A DNA stretch of 64,000 nt from assembly GCF_954871325.1 (NCBI RefSeq), contig NC_088775.1, positions 1,411,473 to 1,475,472 of the forward strand. Reading direction: 5' to 3'. Every line of letters begins with the position of its first letter. The stretch's first letter is position 1. Shown here one piece after another: positions 57,530 through 64,000 of the stretch. The notes below the pieces were generated by a model. The model was not told the DNA's origin. It was given only the letters and a program-made list of their open reading frames with translations, and ran no database searches. Position numbers and translations under genes: made by a program. Source of the stretch: Gordionus sp. m RMFG-2023. Lineage: Eukaryota > Nematomorpha > Gordioida > Chordodea > Parachordodidae.

Positions 57530-58185
57530 ATTAAATCGATATAAATAAAATTATCTATAAAATTATTAACATTTATAAAAAAATAGAAAAAAAATTTATA
57601 TTTTCCTTTTATTGGTTTTATAGAAGAATCATAGCGTAATTGTTTTTCTTTTTAAAAATGTAAACGTTCAATTTAAAAGTTACAATTTTGGAGAGGCGAT
57701 ACTTAAAAAAATAAAACCTTTTCCTCTTTTATTAGAGTTTCTTGGAGTACAAATTCATAGAAAACTATTAACTTTATATTCATTAATTTTTTAAAAAAAA
57801 CTATAGTGGTTAGGTGAGGATGGGGACGGGAAGTGCGAGGTCGAAAGGGGAAATAATATTGACAAAATCGCTATAAAAAATGGAGATTTCTCTAATATTC
57901 CCCGATAAGTTCTTTCGCCCTTGCGACCGGGAACCGTGCCCGGTGAAGGGTTGAGTGCTAATATATAAATCAGAGCGAAGTTTTCTACAACATAAACATG
58001 TTTTATTACTAAAAATGCATTACATTGCAATTGAGGGGAAAGAAAATGTAAGCCTAATTTTCTATTATTATTATATTTCAAAAGTCACTTTCTTTTGTTT
58101 TTCATATCTCAAATATTTTCTTTTATTATAATTAGGGATTTTTTGGTTAAAAAAAACACATTGTTTTTTATTTAAAAAAACAACT
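57530..58185. other. intergenic stretch, no gene supported
   Basis: A 96-codon minus-strand frame (57791-58081) overlaps the slightly GC-richer patch around 57900-57950 (CCCTTGCGACCGGGAACCG), but shows no domain, no paralogue and no splice support. Confidence 0.45.
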
Positions 58186-58369
58186 TCAACCAATATATTA
58201 GCCAGAAAAAAAATATTGCTTAAATCTTGATATTTCGCTAATAGGTTGTACTAGACCTTTGTGTCATCTATGAGAAAACTATTTCAGACTTGCACAGTAT
58301 TATTCTGGATAAAATATTGAGTTCGCCGTTTTTAAAAATCGATTAAAATCGATCCGTTTAACAACGCTA
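58186..58369. mobile_element. CGGCTCA-family element, diverged copy
   Basis: Middle and right arm are present: GACCTTTGTGTCATCTATGA, GGATAAAATATTGAGTTCG and GATCCGTTTAACAACGCT. The left arm is worn. Confidence 0.65.
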
Positions 58370-58384
58370 TCCGAAGCTGATTGA

Positions 58385-59870
58385 GTTTGGTAAGCGAAGA
58401 TGCATTAGGAGGATATAACTGCCAGTCAAATAAAAAAACGTAGGACAGAAGTGCATCTTGATTCAGAAAGATAAATCAGCTTCGGATGCAGAGCAATGTT
58501 ATGATGGATGCCATTGAAACCACCTTTGAATAAATACTAGGCGCTTCTGCCAATAAGGCAACATGGTAAATTGAAATCAAAGGAAGATAAAGGGAAGAAG
58601 CACAAAAAGAAATATTTATCAACTAATTTGAATTTCATTTTTTTTTTCGCTTAAAGGAGTGTGAGGGGTGAGGGGTGGGGAAGGAGATCATATTATCGTG
58701 GCTTAGAGTTGTAAGTGATTGACAGATATTGTAACGTCTGGGCCAGGAGACCGATTGTTATTCGAAAATTTATAAATTATATCGATTTCCTATAATCGAA
58801 TAAGCCGCATATGATGGATATCAAACATCTGTTCGCTTTCTCGTTATTTATTTTTTGAAATCATTTTACAAGGCAGCAAACTGGAATGGGGGAAATAAAT
58901 TTGTCGCACTCTCAACGGAACTGGTTGCTGATAATTGATTGTACAAAATTTTGTCCAAATTTTTTTATCTACCCACGAAAAAAATGTACAAATACAAAAT
59001 CCGCCCTTTTGATTTTTTTTAAGAAAAATACAACAAATCCTATCAGCTGTTTTTAAGGTAAATTAAATAGCACATTAGGTGGTCATTTTTAGATTTAGTC
59101 GTATTTAAACGAGCTATAGAGTAACGAAGCTCTAAAAAAATGTAACGGTAAGAGATGATTTTAAAAATAGCTAAGTAGAAACTTGTATCTCTAAGATAAG
59201 CCAATGCATATTTCATCTATCTCTAAAATCTTACCATCTACCCTTCATACTAAATAATCAAAACTACCCCCCCCCCTCCTACCAATTTATATAATGATCT
59301 TTCGTCATACCCCCTCCCAGGAGTAAAATTCTCTGGGTCCAACGGGGCGAATTGGACTAATACCGCGAATTTTCGTTATGTTTGTTCTTTATAGTTGTTT
59401 GTGTAACATTTATATAATTATCTTATTAAAAGTTATTCAATCCTTCCTCCATTCGTTAAGTCTTAACTCTTCCATTCATTTTTTTCTTCTTTCTTTCTTT
59501 GACCTTCTTTCTACATTTTTTTTATTCCCCACTTCTTTCTTTGGCACGATTTATAAAAATTTTAAACTGCATAAAATATTATGCTAATTTTATTAACATA
59601 TTAAAAAACTATCATTGTATATCACAAAGAAACATCGTATATATAACAACACGTGATATCATTATATTTTCAAGGATAGTCACAACAGGAAGGGGAAATT
59701 CGTGAATATTAACACAAATTCACACAAATTCATGATAATTTAATTTTAATTTATATATTAACAAAGTAAGTAGTGATTTGATGAACAGCGAAAAATAAAA
59801 AGATATTGATCAAATTTAAAATATCTACGCTTCCCTCATAAATTTTCTATATTTTTTTTTAAACTTTTCG
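58385..59870. other. intergenic stretch, no gene supported
   Basis: 58385-58620 is less AT-rich and could be an old coding relic (TGATTGAGTTTGGTAAGCG), but no frame is sustained. The rest is low complexity with a C run near 59265. Two overlapping T-rich plus-strand frames (59378-59705) are unconvincing. Confidence 0.45.
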
Positions 59871-59875
59871 CATCT

Positions 59876-60310
59876 AGAACTTATAACACAAAATATAAGA
59901 GTTAAAAATTGTCTTAATAAATTTAAGATACGAAAAAAATTATGGTTTTAGCTTTTTAAAAAATTACAAAAAGTTACTTTTAAACCATTTATAAATATTT
60001 AAAAAAAATATATATATTAAGGAACTTATAACACAAAATATAAGAGTTAAATTGTCTTAATAAATTTAAGATACAAAAAAAAATATGGTTTTAACTTTTT
60101 TAAAAATTACAAAAAGTTACATTTAAACCATTTATAAATATTTAAAAAATATATATATATTAAGGAACTTATAACACAAAATATAAGAGTTAAAAATTGT
60201 CTTAATAAATTTAAGATACAAAAAAAAAATTATGGTTTTAACTTTTTTAAAAATTACAAAAAGTTACATTTTAAACCATTTATAAATATTATTTTTTTAA
60301 AAAATATAAT
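59876..60310. repeat. tandem repeat, three copies of about 143 bases
   Basis: GGAACTTATAACACAAAATA begins copies at about 59876, 60021 and 60164. Each continues through TTGTCTTAATAAATTTAAGA and AAAAATTACAAAAAGTTAC to a TATATATTAAG end. Copies differ mostly in A/T run length. Confidence 0.95.
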
Positions 60311-60477
60311 ATATTATGACCTTTACGTCTAAATTCGTGAGAATAATAATGGTATTAATAATCTCACAGGAGTATTTTTTTTTTATCAGTGGACTAAAGT
60401 AGATTAGCAGATTTTGTAAATATATTTTTTTTGTAAACCTTGTAAAAAAATAAATAAATATTATTCTTATATGGATG

Positions 60478-60767
60478 AATTTATAGTAAAAAGGCGTTAT
60501 CTTCGAGCGTTGCGTTATTTGAACGCGGCGTTATGACAGCCGATTCATTTTTATTTTAAAGATAAATTTAGGATAAAAGCTAAAATGGAAGATAATTATT
60601 TTTATTATTCAATCGAATTCGACATTAGTTTTATAAATCGTATCGCAAATATTTCTTTATCAACTTCATCGCAACTAACCGCTTCATATCTACAAATATT
60701 ATAACCTATTTTGGCTTAATTTTGTAATAACGCGACGCTTGAACATAACGCGTTTACTATAAATGAG
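60478..60767. mobile_element. inverted-repeat element with AACGCG-rich ends
   Basis: The left end TTTATAGTAAAAAGGCGTTA then TCTTCGAGCGTTGCGTTATT is matched by the inverted right end (minus strand: TTTATAGTAAACGCGTTATG then TTCAAGCGTCGCGTTATTAC), about 40 bases. About 290 bases, no coding frame. Confidence 0.83.
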
Positions 60768-60887
60768 CTCCTAAACAATTATTTTATTTTGGTTATTATA
60801 CTTAATTATTGGATTGGATAGACGATGGCTATTGGCTGTATAATTCTAGTTTTGGGGATGGTTGAAAAGTTTATTAAAATGATTTAT

Positions 60888-61218
60888 AATAATAGTGCGA
60901 ACAAATTGAGCGTTTCAAACGCTGCGTTAGCGTAAATAATGCATTTCAAACGGCAACGTGTGTTTGGCGTTAGCAACCATTTTAAAAATGTAATACAAAT
61001 AACTTACTTATAATCCTGAAAAAGGAATATTTAGAAAAAAATTAGACGATAATATAATTTTCAAAGACATCCTTTTTTTCTTTAGAACTTATTAATTTTG
61101 AATCGACGGTTTAATTAATAAAATAGATAACCTCAAATTTAAACGAGGGACGCGTTACGTTTTTTTTTCGTTAAAAAATTAGTGCAAAACGGAAACGCTC
61201 AATTTGTGTGCACTATGG
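60888..61218. mobile_element. inverted-repeat element with ACAAATTGAGCGTTTC ends
   Basis: ATAGTGCGAACAAATTGAGC at the left is inverted at the right as GCTCAATTTGTGTGCACTAT. The interior has CGCTGCGTTAGCG and GGGACGCGTTACG. About 330 bases. Confidence 0.82.
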
Positions 61219-61426
61219 GGCGGTAATTTTTTATAAATTTTATTCATTTTATTTCGAGATGATATTTATTTATTTGTAAATATAAAATGTTGATTTAGTT
61301 TTAATAATTAATTAATTAATAATTAAAAATAAATTAATTAATATATTCAAAAAAAATAAACTTTATTGGATGATTTTTTTTAAAAAAAATTTTATTTTAG
61401 TTTTTTGGAAAGAAATCTAACATGTC

Positions 61427-61655
61427 CAATACAGCTGATTTACTTTTCCTAAGCAAAATAACATTTTAGTTATATAACTGTCCAAGGAAAAAAATTGGGA
61501 TGGTTGTGGTGTTATGATGCATATCTTAGGTAGTGTTTCAAAAAAAAATCAAAGAAAGCTGATTTAACTTTTCGTAAGCAAATAACATATCAAGGTATAA
61601 ATGTCCATCAAAACTTAAGATGGTTCTGCATGCATATCTCCTTAGCTAGGGTTTA
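61427..61655. repeat. two-copy imperfect tandem duplication, about 125 bases
   Basis: AGCTGATTTACTTTTCCTAA and AGCTGATTTAACTTTTCGTA begin parallel segments, each with AGCAAAATAACAT, AACTGTCCA/AAATGTCCAT, GATGGTT and GCATATCT. Confidence 0.75.
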
Positions 61656-61659
61656 AAAA

Positions 61660-63090
61660 AATGAAAGAATTTTTTTTTACCAAATCGTTCTCTATATTTG
61701 GCTTAGGCTGTGTCCTAAATATCAAAAATATAATTAATAAACTTTGGAAAATTTAACGAATAAAAAAGGAAATGAGCTGTTTCTAAATATAAAAATAAAA
61801 ACATGTCCTAAGGAGAATTTTAGAAAATATCAAAATTTTAAAATACGATTTGGTTAAAATTTAAAAACTTCTGAAAGTTTTATTTTTGCGAATTTTTAAA
61901 CCAGATTTAGGACACATAGGCCTTTTAAGTAAGAGAGATTGAAATTAAGCTCCCCAAATTACAATCAACACAAGATAATAGGATGGGTACAAATATAATC
62001 ATTATACAGAATTAAAACTAAAAAAAAAAAAATTTTTAATTTAAAAACAAAAGAAAAAAATAATTGAAAAAACGCAGATTAAAAAAATAAAAAATAATTA
62101 AATTAGAAAATTATTTTTTTAAAATTCAAAAAGGCTTTATAGGAAAGGGAATGATTGGTAAAATCGTTTTTTTTCTTCATCTGATTGATAGGTTATATAC
62201 TCGAATGTCATGAAATGCCAAATATCACTCTCCTGTCTTCCTCATACCCAAAGGAAAATAAAATTTTACGTTAGAAATAATAGTAATTCAAGAATGCGTA
62301 TCGGGATGCGAGACGCGCATATTTTTGGGTCGGAACGTGAATGGAACAGGAGCGTAAAAATCCCTTTGTTCCGCCCACCCCCCACCCTCTGACTTTCAAT
62401 CTAAAATTCGATTGGTAACACAATAAAAGATAAGGAATTGTTTTTTTTTTCAGTAGGTCAGGGTAATTGTTCTTTATCAATTTTTTTATAAATAGAAAAA
62501 GTAATCCTCGTAAGAATAAAATTCATGATAATTTTTAACTTTACTTTTGCGAAATTAAGTCGCTCTAATCAAGTTAACTTTTGTATTTTAAAAATAATGT
62601 AACTGTAATAAGCTACTTAAAAATAATCGATACAATTCAACTTGAACCCGACAAGGTTATTTAAGGAATGGATAAGAACGAGGAACAAACAACCTTTTTA
62701 CATTTGATATCATTTTTTTTTTATAATTTTATAATTTTTAAACATCTTCAAAGCTCTATTTTGTCTCATTTATATATTTAACCAAAAAAAATAAGATTAT
62801 TTTGATATATAAATTTTTTTTTTTTAAAGAACTCATTATAAACCATTCCACTCATCAACTGCTCATATGTCAGGAATCAAGCTCAGCCAGCACGATGCCC
62901 GTCTATATTTTGTGGGGGGGGGGGGGGAATAAAATTCTGAAATCGATATCCGACGGTGACCTTATTTCTTAAAAATAGGATTATGATTATATTATATATA
63001 TAAAATATTTAGCAAAAATAATCGAATAAAGTATATGCGTGTATGAATATAGGTTATTCTCCGGTAGTACATAAATGATCTTATTTTAAA
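61660..63090. other. intergenic stretch, no gene supported
   Basis: AT-rich with a G run at about 62913-62927. Overlapping open frames near 62210-62480 on both strands are short and share no domain. Confidence 0.45.
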
Positions 63091-63094
63091 TCTA

Positions 63095-63270
63095 ATCAGA
63101 GTTTCTGCAGGTCGAGTCTGGAATCCGCCTGTCTGATACGATTTTAACAATCCGGATCGGCTTTTAAAAAACTTTACCGGATGGCGCATAAACGGTTTTT
63201 TAAATTCGGACCGGGTTTGAAAATAATGTTTTTCAAAACCGGTTCAGGGCAAACTTTTGACCCTGGCAGG
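63095..63270. mobile_element. possible CCCGG-type element, strongly decayed
   Basis: GTTTCTGCAGGTCGAGTCTG at the left and AACCGGTTCAGGGC near the right, with GGACCGGGTTTGAAAA between, resemble the family at 53503 and 57366. No clear inverted tips. Confidence 0.4.
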
Positions 63271-63279
63271 TTTAATTTC

Positions 63280-64000
63280 AATTGTACAAATAATTTTAAT
63301 TTTATTTTAATATAAAATATTCTGAAGGTTATAATATGTAAATAATTCATAATAAATTATTATAAAAAAATATAATATTGTAATATCTCGTGATTAAACT
63401 CGTATAACTTATATAAAAAAATAATCATGTAAAAAACTTTATTATTCTAAAAAAAATTAACGTATTTAAAGTAGTACGATACTTTTTAAGTTAATCGTTA
63501 CTTAATATGTTATTCATTATTATTTTAATCAGTTTGGTTTTATATGTTTTAAATTTTTATATCTAATAAGTATAATTATATAAATTTTTTTAAAAGAAAA
63601 ACATATTTTAAAAAAAAACACAAATTAGGGTAAGGAGCCTGCAGATATATGAGCTATAATTATAATATAAAGAAAAGAAAATTATCTAAAGATGTCAATC
63701 ATTTTAAAAATATAATTTGTGATAAACCATCATGAAAGGAACCGCGAAGCGTTTTCCGCATCCGTCGTATTCTAAGTGAGAAAATATGAGTACAACATCT
63801 GTGACAATAAAATGTTAGATTAAACTTATAAAACACCCAAAATAGGGTAGGCGGATTTCTCATAGTCAGAAAGTAACTTTTCTCTACTCTAAGTCTTTTC
63901 CACTAGATCATTTAAGGTTTGGGATGTGGGAGGAGAAAATGGGGGGGGGGGTCAATTGAAAGTAATTCACTATGCTTCTTTGTACAAAGGTGACAAATGA
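63280..64000. other. AT-rich end of window
   Basis: No coding frame, repeat pair or RNA gene was recognised. A run of ten or more G lies near 63942. Confidence 0.45.

Noticed and set aside
57791-58081. 96-codon minus-strand frame
   Set aside because: Low-complexity ends and no domain; composition alone explains it.

Overview
The window is nuclear DNA from an AT-rich invertebrate animal. Genes have spliced exons with GT/AG borders, there is a metazoan Polycomb cofactor (RYBP/YAF2 type), rhodopsin-like 7TM receptors, LINE fragments, hAT remains and many small inverted-repeat elements. No sequence marker fixes the phylum. No rRNA or tRNA gene and no CRISPR array was seen, and nothing looks bacterial.

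Region 1 (about 1-42.4 kb) is a receptor cluster. Eight copies of one two-exon 7TM receptor gene can be traced. Two minus-strand copies (13.0-15.2 kb and 25.1-26.9 kb) and one divergent plus-strand copy (29.4-31.0 kb) look intact, each 358-359 residues with a phase-0 intron at the end of TM5. Five others are pseudogenes or scraps. The minus-strand copies lie in repeated units. Each unit runs, in plus coordinates: a LINE 3' tail, a spacer with a short conserved minus-strand reading frame, receptor exon 2, exon 1, a conserved GC-richer block 5' of exon 1, then (in some units) a 1-2 kb repeat here called R. Units are altered by deletions, an inverted R copy at 20.8-22.7 kb, and insertions whose borders show by comparison with sister units.

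Region 2 (about 31-43.3 kb) is a transposon-rich boundary. It holds an RTE-like LINE with an element inserted in it, a hAT remnant with a transposase C-terminal piece lying at a unit-truncating deletion, and several short inverted-repeat elements.

Region 3 (about 43.9-49.4 kb) is a large minus-strand gene of at least four exons. It encodes an NZF-type zinc finger plus the diagnostic RYBP/YAF2 segment, but predicts about 1,200 residues against roughly 230 in human RYBP.

Region 4 (49.4-64 kb) has no host gene I can support. It contains a LINE reverse transcriptase fragment, nested short DNA elements, a family with CCCGGCCCG-rich ends, a three-copy 143-base tandem repeat and long low-complexity AT stretches.

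The clearest themes are a divergent receptor family expanding by segmental duplication with probable gene conversion, and an unusually enlarged RYBP-like protein.
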